A stretch of DNA of 64,000 bases, taken from assembly GCA_947650365.1 (NCBI GenBank), contig OX393551.1, positions 93,470,697 through 93,534,696 on the forward strand, in the 5' to 3' direction. How positions within the stretch are numbered: the stretch's first letter is position 1; the number at the start of each line of letters is the position of its first letter. The position numbers were made by a program, and so were the translations under genes. The DNA comes from Chamaelirium japonicum. Taxonomy: Eukaryota > Streptophyta > Magnoliopsida > Liliales > Melanthiaceae. The notes below the pieces were generated by a model. The model saw nothing but the letters and a program-made list of their open reading frames with translations. It did not search any database and had not been told where the DNA came from. Positions 46,301-58,620 of this stretch are shown here, piece after piece.

Positions 46301-48609
46301 TATAACACATTATCAATATGAACAAGTCGAGCCCAACCAATTAGTCACAAGAAAATAGAGAGAGAAATAAAGACAGAAGAGAGAGAAAAAGAGAGAAAAG
46401 AACGGAGAGATAAACAAAGAGATAAGAGATTAGAAGTCCTGCTCCAATCCATTCGCCACGGGTATAGGTGTGAAGTAAAAAGGAATCTAAATTCCAAAAC
46501 TCCACTTCTCAATATTTATATGACCCCTTTAGGGTGCGACACGTGTGCCGGCTCTATATTTCTACCATCTCACAACACGTTATCAACACGAACATGTCAT
46601 GCCCAGCCGACAGTCATAAGGAAACGGAAAGAGAAACAAAGACAGAAGAGAGAAGAGGACAAAGAGATAAACGAAGAGACAATAAAGAAGAAGTCCTGCT
46701 CAAGTCCATTGGCCACGGGTATAGGTGTAAAGTAAGAAGAAATCTAAATTCAAAAACTCCATAGAAGAAAGAGAAGAAGAGAGAAAAGAACGAAGAGATA
46801 AATAAAGAGAGAAGAGAGAAGAAGTCTTACTCCAATCTTTTGGCCATGGGTATAGGTGTGAAGTAAGGAGGAATCTAAATTCCAAAACTTCACTTCTGGC
46901 CTAGTTTCTCTCTCTGTTTTCTTATGACTAGTCAGCTGGGCTCGACATATTCATGCTGATAACGTGTTATGAGATAAGAGAAAGAGAGAGCGTCAAACAT
47001 GCCCCACCCTAAAGGGGTCATAAATTATTTATTATTTATAGGGTAAGCATACTTAGGGCCTAAGCAATCTATGGGAAACCCTAATCCATGGGAAAAGAGA
47101 GAAAAAAATGGCGAGTGTAAATTATATTATTGAGAAGTGGAGTTTTGGAATTTAGATTACTTCTTACTTCACACCTAGACCCGTGGTTAATGGATTAGAG
47201 TAGGACTTCTTCTCTCGTTTGTCTTCGTTTATCTCTCCGTTCTCTTCTTTCTTGTTCTTTCTCCTCTGCCTTTATTTCTCTCTCTGTTTTCTTATGACTG
47301 ATCGGCTGGGCTCGACATGTTCATGCTGATAACGTATTGTAAGGTAGGAGAAAAAGAGAGACGTCAAATGTGCTCTACCCTAAAGGGGTCGTATAAATAT
47401 TGAGAAGTTGAGTATTAGAATTTAGATTCCTTCTTACTTCATACCTATATCCGTAGCCAATGGCTTGGAGCAGGACTTCTTCTCTCTTCGTTTATCTCTT
47501 CATTCTCTTCTCACTTTTTCTCTCTTTTGTCTTTGTTTCTCTCTCCGTTTTCTCTTCTCTCTTTTTCTCTCTCTTCTGTCTTCGTTTCTCTTTCCGTTTT
47601 CTTATGACTGGTAGGCTGTGCTCGACATGTTCGTGCTGATAACATGTTGTGAGGTAGAATAAAGAATGATCCATCAAATGTGCCCCACCCTAAAGGTGTC
47701 ATATAAATATTAAGAAATAGAGTTTTGTAATTTAGATTCCTTCTTACTTACACCTATACCCGTGGCTAATGGACTGGAGCAGGACTTTTTCTCTTTTCAT
47801 ACTGATAATGTTACTATAAATTTTTTAATTAAATTAATTATTTAATTAAAATAAAGAGAGTTTTGGAATTTATAATGATAATCATAATAACATTGCAATG
47901 ATACTATTGAGAAGTGGAGTTTCGGAATTTAGATTCCTTCTTACTTCACACATATTCCCATGGCGAATGGACTAGAGCATGACTTCTTACCTTTTCTCTC
48001 TTTATTTATCTCTCTGTTTTCCTTTTTTTTCTTCTCTCATTTGTCTTCGTTTCTCTCTCCGTTTTCTTGCAACTGGTCGGCTGGGCTCGATATGTTCGTG
48101 CTGATAACGTATTGTGAGTTAGGAGAAAGAGAGAGCCGTCAAACACCAATACCCTTGGCGAGTGGACTGGAGTAAGACTTCTCTCTTCTCTTTTCATTTA
48201 TCTCTCTGTTCTCTTCTCTCTTCTCACAACACATTATCAGTACGAACATATCAAGCCCAACTGACCAGTCACAAGAAAACGGTACAAGAAACAAAGACAA
48301 AAGAGAGAGAAGAAGAGAACAGAGAGATAAATAAAGAGAGAAGAAGAGAAATAAAAATTTTTTATGCTCATAAATTTATATAAATTATTTAATAATTATG
48401 TAATTTTTTATAAATAAATATTTAAATAATAACTTTGAGATGATACTATTTAGATATTTAATGAAACGATATTCTTTATAATATTTAAAAAAAAATTAAT
48501 TAAAATAAATAAAATAAATAAGTAATCTTCCATCTCACAACACGTTATCAGCATGAACATGTCGAGCCCAGCAGACCAGTCACCAAAAAACAAAGAGAGA
48601 AATGAAGAC

Positions 48610-49368
48610 TGTGGGGGAAAATCTTCGTGCCGACCCGAAGACCTCGCCTCAACAGTCAATCGAAGTTGAAGTTGAAGAGCGTTGTTTGATCTGTTGATTG
48701 AAGTCGCAGTTTTCAATAAGCAAGTAGATAAGAGAGATGCAATCAGAGATTTGACACGAGAGATGTGATCTCGGAGTTCAGCCGAAGCCTACGTCTCCGT
48801 GCTATAGGGAGCAACCCAAATTCACCAACACTTATATCAAAGTGATCTCGACAGGCCGAGTATCACTTAAAACACTCTAATCTCTTCGAAGGAAAGAAGA
48901 AGATCAAAGAGAGGTGGAAGATGGGAAGCTGAGAAATTCCAGAGCTCTGGATTCTGAAAACCAGATCTCAGAGTGGAAATCAGAAATTTCGGATCCCTTT
49001 ACATTCGAAGGCTTTGCTATTTATAGGATTCTCTGGCGGTAAATGGCGGTTTCTGCTGCAGCATCTGGGGATCCTCCAAGTAAAGCTGGTGGACCCTGCT
49101 ACCGTCTTCTTGGGGATTCCACAGGCTATTGGGCCCACCAGGCAGTGTCGGTGGGTCCCGCTGTAGTCTTCGCGGGCCCACCAGGCAGGGCCGGTGGGTC
49201 CCGCTGTAGTCTTCGTGGGCCCACCAGGCAGGGCCGGTGGGTCCCGCTGTAGTCTTCATGGGCCCACCAGGCAGGGCCGGTGGGTCCCGCTGTAGTCTTC
49301 GTGGGCCCACCAGGCAGGGCCGGTGGGTCCCGCTGTTTGTAGACTTCTTGCCAAAATTTGCACCCACA
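48610..49368 (-). repeat. 3' LTR of Tat element C
   Basis: 759 bases bounded by TG and CA with the same termini as A and B, about five to six units of the GC-rich 43-bp type array (49085-49340), and a TATA-like TATAAATAG box near 49014-49025 (minus). It is shorter than the LTRs of A (828) and B (872), mainly through array copy number. Confidence 0.88.
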
Positions 49369-49477
49369 GTTAACCCCTCCAAGTTAGCTAAGAGTCCGCC
49401 TTGGCTGGCTTGGATTTTTGGTGCAAAGTTATTGATCCCCTGTCAAAAAGGAGCTCTGTTGAAATGTTTAGCGAAAA

Positions 49478-50826
49478 AATAGACTGATCGGTCAATTTTG
49501 ACTGATCGGTCAAACTTGACTGATCGGTCAAATTTTGACTGATCGGTCAATTTTGACTGATCGGTCAAACTTGACTGATCGGTCAAATTTGACTGATCGG
49601 TCAATTTTGACTGATTGGTCAAACTTGATTGATCGGTCAATTTTGACTGATCGGTCAATTTTGACCGATCGGTCAAACTTAACCGATCGATCAATTTTGA
49701 CCGATCGGTCAATTTTGACCGTTCATTCGAATTCAACCGGTCAAGGTTGGAGTGATCGGTCAAAAAACATAGTTTTTTGGCCGATCTAGTAGAAAATCGA
49801 TCGATCGGTTGATTTTGACCGATCGGTCAAGTTTGACTGATCGGTTAAAAACAGCCAGTCAAGGTTAGGTTGATCGACAAAAAACACAAGTTTTTTGCCA
49901 GATCCAGTAGAAATTCGACCGATCGGTTGATTTTGACCGATCGGTCAAGTTTGACCGATCGGTAAAAATCAGCCGGTCAAGGTTTGGGTGATTGGCAAAA
50001 AACACAAGTTTTTTGCTAAATCTAGTAGAAAATCGACCGATCGGTTGATTTTGACCGATCGGTTAAAATCAGCCGGTCAAGGTTTGGGTGATCGGCAAAA
50101 AACATAAGTTTTTTTTGCCAGATCCAGTAGAAAATCGACCGATCGGTTGATTTTGACCGATCGGTCAAGTTTGACCAATCGGTTAAAATCAGCCGGTCAA
50201 GGTTTGGGTGATCGGCAAAAAACACAAGTTTTTTGCCAGATCCATTAGAAAATCGACCGATCGGTTGATTTTGACCGATCGATCAAGTTTGACCGATCGG
50301 TTAAAATCAGCCGGTCAAGGTTTGGGTGATCGGCAAAAAACACAAGTTTTTTGCCAGATCCAGTAGAAAATCGACCGATCGGTTGATTTTGACCGATCGA
50401 TCAAGTTTGACCGATCGGTTAAAATCAGCCGGTCAAGGTTTGGGTGATCGGCAAAAAACACAAGTTTTTTGCCAGATCCAGTAGAAAATCGATCGATCGG
50501 TTGATTTTGACCGATCGGTCAAGTTTGACCGATCGGTTAAAATCAGCCGGTCAAGGTTTGGGTGATCGGCAAAAAACACAAGTTTTTTGCCAGATCCAGT
50601 AGAAAATCGACCGATCGGTTGATTTTGACCGATCGGTCAAGTTTGACCGATCGGCTAAAATCAGCCGGTCAAGGTTTGGATGATCAGCAAAAAGCACAAG
50701 TTTTTTGCCTGATCCAGTAGAAAATCGACCAATCGGTTGATTTTGACCTATCGGTCAAGTTTAACCGATCGGCTAAAATCAGCCGGTCAAGGTTCGGGTG
50801 ATCAGCAAAAAAACACAAGTTTTTTG
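49478..50826. repeat. 118-bp tandem array of element C
   Basis: The left part (49478-49735) is a simple series of CTGATCGGTCAA units. From about 49780 the units are 117-119 bases (one 103), eight or so in number. Each has TTGACCGATCGGTCAA (for example 49933-49948), a CAGCCGGTCAAGGTTTGGGT block and a 33-bp hairpin (for example 50210-50242). The sequence has diverged from the array of B but keeps the period. Confidence 0.88.
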
Positions 50827-52034
50827 CCTGATAACGTATTATGAGGTAGAAGAAAGTGAGAGCCATCAAATGTGCCATACCCTAAAAGGGTCATAAAATT
50901 ATTGAGAAGTAGAGTTTTGTAATTTAGATTCCTTCTTACTTCATATGTATACCCATGGCCAATGGACTGGAGTAGGATTGCTTCTATTTTCATATTAATA
51001 ATGTTACTATAATTTTTTTAATTAAATTAATTATTTAATTAAAATGAAGAGACTTTTTGAATTTACTATCATAATCATAATAACTTTAAGATAATGCTAT
51101 TGAGAAGTGGAGTTTTGGAATTTAGATTCCTTCTTGCTTCACACTTATACCCATGGCGAATGGACTGGAGCAGGACTTCTTTTCTCTTTTCTCTTTGTTT
51201 ATCTTTACATTCTCTTCTCTTTTCTTCTCTCTTTTCTATCTTTGTTTCTCTCTTCGTTTTCTTACGACTGGTCGGCTGGGCTCGACATGTTCATACTGAT
51301 AATGAGTTGTGAGATGCGAGAAAGGGAGAGCCATCAAACATGCCTCACTATAAAGGGATCATATTTATTTATAAGGTAAGCTTACTTAGGGCCTAAGTAA
51401 TCTATGGGAAACCCTAATCCATGGGAGAATAGGGAAGAGAACAGAGATATTTAATTATATTACTGAGAAGTGGAGTTTTGGAACTTAGATTCTTTCTTAC
51501 TTCACTCTTATATCCGTGGTGAATGGACTGGAGTAAGACTTCTTCTCTTTTCTCTCTTCATTGTTCTTTCCATTCTCCTCTCTTCTTCTCTCGTCTTACA
51601 ACACATTATTAGCACGAACATGTCGAGCCTAGCCGACCAGTCATAAAAAAATGGTGCAAGAAACGAAGACAGAAGAGAGAGAAGAAGAGAGAAAAGAACG
51701 GAGAGATAAATGAAGAGAGAAGAAGAGAAATAAAATATTTTTTATACTTATAAATTTATATAAATTTTTTAATAAATATATAATGTTTTATAATTAAATA
51801 TTTAAATAATAATATTGAAATGATACTATTTAAATATTTAAAGAAATATTAATTAAAATAAATAATATAAATAAGCAATCTCCCATCTCACAACACGTTA
51901 TCAGCACGAATATGTCGAGCCCAATGGACCAGTCATAAAAAAACGAAGAAAGAAATAAAGACAGAAGAGAGAGAAGAAGAGAGAAGAAGAGAGAAGATAA
52001 CGGAGAGATAAATGAAGAGATAAGAGAGAAGAAG

Positions 52035-52310
52035 TCTTGCTCTAGTCCATTCGCCACGGGTATAGTTGTTAAGTAAGAAGGAATCAATATTCCAAAACTC
52101 CACTTCTCAATAATATAATTAAATCTCTCCATTCTCTTATCTCTTCTCCTATAGATTAGGGTTTCCTATAGATTGCTTATGCCCTAAGTAAGCTTACTTT
52201 ATAAATAATATACGACCCCTTTAGGGTGGGGCATGTTTGACGGCTCTTTCTTTCTCCTATCTTATAATATATTATCAGCATGAACATTTCGAGGCCAACC
52301 GACCAGTCAC
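52035..52310 (+). repeat. Representative long-form short repeat, plus orientation
   Basis: Contains all landmarks in order: CCACGGGTATAG, GGAATCAATATTCCAAAAC, ATTAGGGTTTCC (telobox on the minus strand), TATAAATA near 52200, GGGTGGGGCATG, and the primer-like ATTATCAGCATGAAC at 52271. TATA to marker is about 70 bases, as expected for a short R-U5 before a primer site. Confidence 0.7.
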
Positions 52311-52599
52311 AAGAAAATAGAGAGGAAAACGAAGACAGAAAAGAGAAAAGACGATAGAAAAGAACGAAGAGATAAACGTAGAGAAAAGAGAGAAAAAGTT
52401 CTACTCTTGCCATTGGCCATATGTATAGGTGTGAAGTAAGAAGGAATCTAAATTCTAAAACTCCACAGAAGAGAGATAAGAAGAAAGAAGAGAACAGAGA
52501 GATAAATGAAGAGAGAAGAAGTCCTGCTCAAATCTATCAGCCACGAGTAAAGGTGTGAAGTAAGAAGGAATCTAAATTCCAAAACTCCACTTCTCAATA

Positions 52600-53520
52600 A
52601 ATAGTATTATGTCAACGTTATTATGATTATCATAGTAATGTTACTAAAACTTTTTTAATTAAATTAATAATTTATTTAATTATTAAATATTTTAATAATT
52701 TAAATAATTTAATAATTAAATTTTTAATAAAATAATTAATTTATTTACTTATTTAATTATATAGTTATTTATTTAAATTTATTTATTTATTATTATTATT
52801 AAATTATTAAATATTTAAATTAGGTAACTATTTAATTATATAAATTATTAAATAAAAAAATAATAGTTTTATTATATACTTATTTAATTTATTTATTTTA
52901 ATTGGTATTTCTTAAAATATTATTTTATGATTAAATAATTAAAAAATTAGTCTATTTTTTAAATATTTAAAAACTTATTTAGTGAACAAATATATTAAAT
53001 AGATTATTTACAAAAACAAATAAATAATTTAATTATTAAATAATTTTATAGTTAAATAAATAATAAAAAAGTAAATTATTATGTAATTAAATAATTATTT
53101 TATTAAATTAAGAAATTTTAATTAAAATTAATAAAAAAATTAATTATTTAACTAAGTAATAAAATAAAAAATAATTTAATAAGTATTTACTTGTTATTTA
53201 AATAATTAGTTAATTATTTGAATATATAAATAATACAATATTTTTTAAATAACTTAATTTTTTTAAATAAACAAATAAATATTTATTTATTTTAATATTT
53301 AAATAAAAATAAATAATTTAAATAATTTAGTTATTTATTTATATGGATAAATAAATATTTATTTAATAATATAATTATTTAATAATTTAATTTACTAAAC
53401 TAATTAAATTAATTAAATAATAAGAAGTAAAGAAGAAAAATGAGGTACACCCAAATTTTTTAATTTAAAAATAATTTATATTTTTCTTTAAAAATATTTA
53501 AAACATTACAAATGTTATAA
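52600..53520. repeat. AT-rich module 2, inverted relative to module 1
   Basis: About 900 bases of near-pure A/T. Its right flank (GATCGTTCGATGGGATGGCTATCCACCG, split as GATCGTTCGATGGGATGG and CTATCCACCG, 53520-53550) and left flank (CAACGTTATTATGATTATC, 52610) are inverted counterparts of the flanks of module 1. No gene. Confidence 0.8.
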
Positions 53521-55107
53521 GATCGTTCGATGGGATGGCTATCCACCGTCGGTCCTCTCCCATGGATTAGGGTTTCCCATAGATTATTAGGCCCTAAGTA
53601 AGCTTACCCTATAAATAATATATGACCCCTTTCCCATAGATTACTTAGGCCCTAAGTAAGCTTACCCCATAAATAATATACGACCCGATAAGGATAGGGC
53701 ATATTTGATGACTCTTTCTTTTTCCCATTTCACAACACATTATCAGCACAAATATATCGAGCCCAGCTGACCAGTCATAAGAAAATAAAGAGTGAAATGA
53801 AGACAAAAGAGAGAAAAGAAAAGAGAAGAAAACAGAGTAGTAAACGAAGAGAGAAGAAGTCCTGCTCCAGTCCATTGGCCACGGGTATAGGTGTAAAGTA
53901 AGAAGGAATCTAAATTCCAAAACTCCACTTCTCATAAGAAGTAGAGTTTTGGACTTTAGATTCCTTCTTACTTCACACCTATACCCGTTGCCAATGTATT
54001 GAAGCAGGTCTTTTTCTCTCTTCTCTCTTTATTTATCTCTCAGTTCTCTCTGTTCTTTTTTCTCTTCTTCTTTCTCTTCTGTGTTCGTTTCTCTCTCCAT
54101 TTTTTTGCGACTAGTTAGTTGGGGTCGACATGTTTATACTGATAATGTGTTATAAAAAGAGAAAAGAAGAGAAAAGAGAACGGAGAGATAAATGAAGAGA
54201 GAAGTCCTGTTCATGTCTATTTACCACGAGTATAGGTAGGAAGTAAGAAGGAACCTATATTCCAAAACTCTATTTCTCAATAATACAATTAAATCTCTCT
54301 GTTCTCTTCTTGATCTCTTATATAGATTATGGTTTCCAATAAATTATTTAGGCCCAAAGTAAGCTAACCTTATAAATAATATACGACCCCCTTGGGGTGG
54401 GGAACGTTTGATGGCTCTTTCTTTCTCTTATCGCACAACACATTATCAGTACAAACATATCGAGCCTAGCCGACCAGTCGTAAGAAAACAAAGAGAGAAA
54501 CAAAGACAGAATTGGAGTTTTAGAATTTAGATTCCTTCTAACTTCATACCTATACCCGTGGCTAATGGAATGGAGTAGGATTTATTCTCTCTTCTCTCTT
54601 TGTTTATTTCTTCGTTCTCTTTTATCTTCTCCCATAGATTAGGGTTTCACATAGATTGCTTAGGCCCTAAGTAAGCTTACCCTATAAATAATATACGACC
54701 CCTTTAGGGTGGGGCATATTTGACGGCTTTCTCTTTCTCCCATCTCACAACACGTTGCACAAAAATATCGAGCCCATCTGACCAGTCGTATGAAAACAGA
54801 GAGAGAAACAAAGACAGAAGTGTCATTTTAGAATTTAGATTCCTTCTTATTTCACATCAATATCCGTGGCCAATGGACTGGAGTAGGACTTCTTCTATTT
54901 TCTCTCTTTATTTATCTCTTTATTCTCTTCTCTCTTCTTCTCTCTCTTCTGTGGAGTTTTGGAATTTAGATTCCTTCTTACTTCACACATATACCCGTGA
55001 CTAATGGACTGGAGTAGGACTTATTCTTCCTTCTATCTTTATGTATATCTCTGTTCTCTTCTCTCTTCTTCTCTCTCCCCTATCTTCATTTCTCTATCCA
55101 TTTTCTT

Positions 55108-55391
55108 ACGACTGGTCGGTAGGGCTTGACATGTTCGTGCTGATAACGTATTATGAGATGGGAGAAAGAGTGAGCCATCAAACGTGCCCCACCCTAAAGG
55201 GGTCGTATATTATTTATAGGGTAAGCTTACTTAGGGCCTAAGCAATCTATGGAAAACCCTAATCCATAGAAGAAGAAAGAAGAGAACAGGGAGATTTAAT
55301 TATATTATTGAGAAGTGGAGTTTATGAATTTAGATTCCTTTTTACTTTATACCTATACCCGTGACAAATAGACTGGAACAGGACTTCTTCT
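55108..55391 (-). repeat. Representative long-form short repeat, minus orientation
   Basis: Reads, on the plus strand: CGACTGGTCGGTAGGGCTTG, ATGTTCGTGCTGATAACG, GTGCCCCACCCTAAAGGGG, TATTTATAGGG, AAAACCCTAATCC, then the GAGAAGTGGAG boundary and CTATACCCGTG. It is the mirror of 52035-52310 and shows that both orientations are common. Confidence 0.7.
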
Positions 55392-58305
55392 CTATTCTCT
55401 CTTTGTTTATCTCTCCATTCTCTTCTTTATTCTTTTCTCTTCTCATAACACATTATCAGTATGAACATGTCGAGCCCAGCTGACCTATCGCAAGAAAACA
55501 GAGAGAGAAACAAAGATAAAGAGAGAGAAAAAAAGAGAAGAGAATGGAGAGATAAATGAAAAGAGAAGAAGCCCTGCTCCAGTCCATTGGCCACGGGTAT
55601 AGGTGTAAATTAAGAAGGAATCTAAATTCTAAAACTTTACTTCTCAATATTTATACGACCCCTTTATGGTGGGGCATGTTTAACGGGTCTCTCTTTGTCC
55701 TATCTCATAACACATTATTAGCATGAACATGTCGAGCCCAACCGACCAGTCGTAAAAAAATAGAGAGAGAAACAAATATAGAAGTTGAGTTTTTGATTTT
55801 AGCTTTCTTCTTACTTCACACCTATACCCGTGGCTAATAGACTGGAACAGGACTTCTTCTCTCTTCTTTATTTATTTATCTCTCTGTTCTCTTTTCTTTT
55901 CTTCTCTCTCTTCTATGGAGTTTTGGACTAGAGCAGAACTTTTTCTCCCTTCTATCATTATTTATCTCTCTGTTCTCTTCTCTATTCTATCTTTGTTTCT
56001 CTCTTTATTTTCTTGTGACTTATCGGCTGGGATCAACATGTTCGTGCTGATAACGTGTTGTGAAATGGGAGAGAGAGAGAGCCATTAAATATGCCCCACC
56101 CTAAAGGGGTCGTATAAATATTAAGAAGTGGAGTTTTGGAATTTAGAGTCCTTCTTACTTCACAGCTATACCCATGACCAATGGCCTGGAGCAGGACTTC
56201 TTCTCTCTTCTCTGTTTGTTTATCTCTTCGTTCTCTTTTCTCTTCTTCTCTCTCTTCTGTCTTAATTTCTCTCTCTGTTTTCTTGTGACTGGTCGACTGG
56301 GCTTCACATGTTTATACTGATAATATGTTATGAGAAGAGAGAAGAGAAAAAAGAAGGGAGAGATAAATGAATTATTTAATGGTTGGGCTTGATATGTTCA
56401 TACTGATAACGTGTTGTAAGGTGGGATAAAGAGAGAGCCGTCATATGTGCCCCACCCTTTATATTATTTGTACGGTAAGCTTACTTAGGGCTTAAGCAAT
56501 CTATGAGAAACCCTATTCCAAAAGAAAGATCTGACGGTGGATAATGAACTAGAGTAGGTCTTCTTCTCTCTTTTCTCTTCATTTATCTATCTGTTCTCTT
56601 CTCTCTTCTTTTTAATCTTCTGTGGAGTTTTGGAATTTACATTCCTTCCTACTTCACACCTTTACCCGTGGTCAATGGACTGGACCAGGACTTCTTCTTT
56701 CTTTTTTCTTCGTTTATTCCCTCTTCTTCTCTCTCTTCTTTCTTTGTTTCTCTCTCTCTCTTCTATCTTCGTTTTTATCTTCCTTTTCTTGTGACTAGTC
56801 GGCTGGGATCGACATATTCGTGCTAATAACATGTTTTGAGAAGAGAGAAAAAGAGAGAAGAGAATAGAAAGATAAACGAAGAGAGAAGAAGTCTTGCTCA
56901 CATCCATTCGCCATGGGTATAGGTATGAAGTGAGAAGGAATCTAAATTCTAAAACTCCACTTCTCAATAATATAATTATAATCTCTCTGTTCTCTTCTCT
57001 CTTCTCCCATGGATTAGGGTTTCCCATAGATTGCTTAGGCCCTAAGTAAGCTTACACCATAAATAATATACGACCCGTTTTGGATGGGGCATGTTTGACG
57101 GCTCTCTCTTTCTCCCATCTTACAACACATTATCGGAATTTTTCTGACTTCATATCTATACCCGTGGCCAATGGAATAGAGCTGGACTTCTTCTCTCTTC
57201 TCTCTTGGTTTATCTCTTTGATCTCTTCTCTCTTCTTCTATCTCTTCTGTCTTTGTTTATCTATCCGTTTTCTTGTGACTGGTCGGTTGAGCTTAAAATG
57301 ATCGTGCTGATAATGTGTTGTGAGATGAGTCAAAAAGAGAGCCGTCAAATGTGCCCTACCTTAAAGGGATGGTATAAATATTGAGAAGTAGAGTTTTGGA
57401 TTTTAGATTCCTTTTTACATCACACCTATACCCGTGGCTAATGCACTAGAGTAGGTCTTCTTCTCTCTTCTCTCTTCTCTCTTCTCTCTTCTCACATCAT
57501 TTATCTCTCTGTTCTCTCCGTTCTTTTCTCTCTTCTGTCTTTGTTTCTCTCTCTATTTTTTTGCGACTGGTCGGTTGGGGTTGACATTTTCATGCTAATA
57601 ACATGTTGTGAGAAGAGAGAAGAGAAGAGAGAGATAAATAAAGAGAGAAGAGAACAGAGAGATAAACGAAGAGAGAAGAAGTCCTGCTTATGTCCATTTT
57701 CTACGGGTATTGGTACAAAGTAAGAAGGAACCTAAATTCCAAAACTTTATTTATCAATAATATAATTAAATCTCTTTGTTCTCTTTTTTATCTCTCATAT
57801 GGAATAGGGTTTCCTATAGATTACTTAGGCCTTAAGTAATCTTACCTTTTAAATAATATATGACCCTCTTAGGGTTGGGAACGTTTGACGACTCTCTCCT
57901 TCTCCCATCTCACAACACATTATCAGCATGAACATGTCAAGCCTAGCAGACCAGTTGTAAATAAACAGAGAGAGAAATGAAGACAGAAGTGGAGTTTTGG
58001 AATATAGATTCCTTCTAACTTTACACCTATACCTGTAGCCAATGGACTTGAGCAGGACTTCTTCTCTCTTCTATCTTCGTTTTTTTCTCCATTTTCTTCT
58101 ATCTTCTCCCATAGATTTGGGATTCTCATAGATTGCTTAGGCCCTAAGTAAGCTTACCCTATGAATAATATATGACCCCTTTAGGGTAGGGCATGTTTGA
58201 CGACTTTTTTTTTCTCCCATCTCACAATACGTTATCAGCACGAATATGTCGAGCCCATCCGACCAGTCGTAAGAAAATAAAGAGAGAAATGAAGACAGAA
58301 GTGGA

Positions 58306-58620
58306 GTTTTGGAATTTAGATTCCTTCTTACTTCACACCTATACTCGTGACCAATGGACTAGAGTAGGGCTTCTTCTCTTTTCTCTCTTTATTTACCTAT
58401 CTATTCTCTTCTCTCTATTTCTCTCTCTTATGTGGAGTTTTGGAATTTAGATTCCTTCTTACTTCACACCTATACTTGTGGCCAATGGATTGGAGCAGGA
58501 CTTCTTCTCTCTTCTTTCTTCTCTCTTCTCTCTTATCTCTTCTCTTTTTGTTTATCTCTTCGTTCTCTTCTCTTTTCATCTCTCTCTTTTGTCTTTATTT
58601 CTCTCTCCGTTTTCTTGTAA
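58306..58620. repeat. 128-bp tandem sub-repeat of the short-repeat family
   Basis: The block starting TGGAGTTTTGGAATTTAG at 58306 recurs at 58434, 128 bases on, with CTATAC..GTG, CCAATGGA and a CT-rich tail in each. Similar sub-repeats occur near 41022-41182, 54952 and 62170-62290. The varied upstream neighbours (TTCTG, CAGAAG, GAGAAG) suggest TGGAGTTTTGG marks a real module edge. Confidence 0.7.

Larger units (their letters stand above)
48610..50832 (-). mobile_element. 3' end of a third Tat element (C), truncated
   Basis: On the minus strand this reads: 118-bp array (50826-49478), short spacer, purine tract, LTR (49368-48610). Gag, pol and the antisense gene are absent, so only the 3' end survives. 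The left border is a true LTR end (CCCCCACA) inside a short repeat at GAAATGAAGAC. The right border falls within CTGAT, shared by the array (GCCTGATCC) and the short repeat (GCTGATAACG), which suggests a microhomology-mediated deletion or recombination. Confidence 0.85.
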
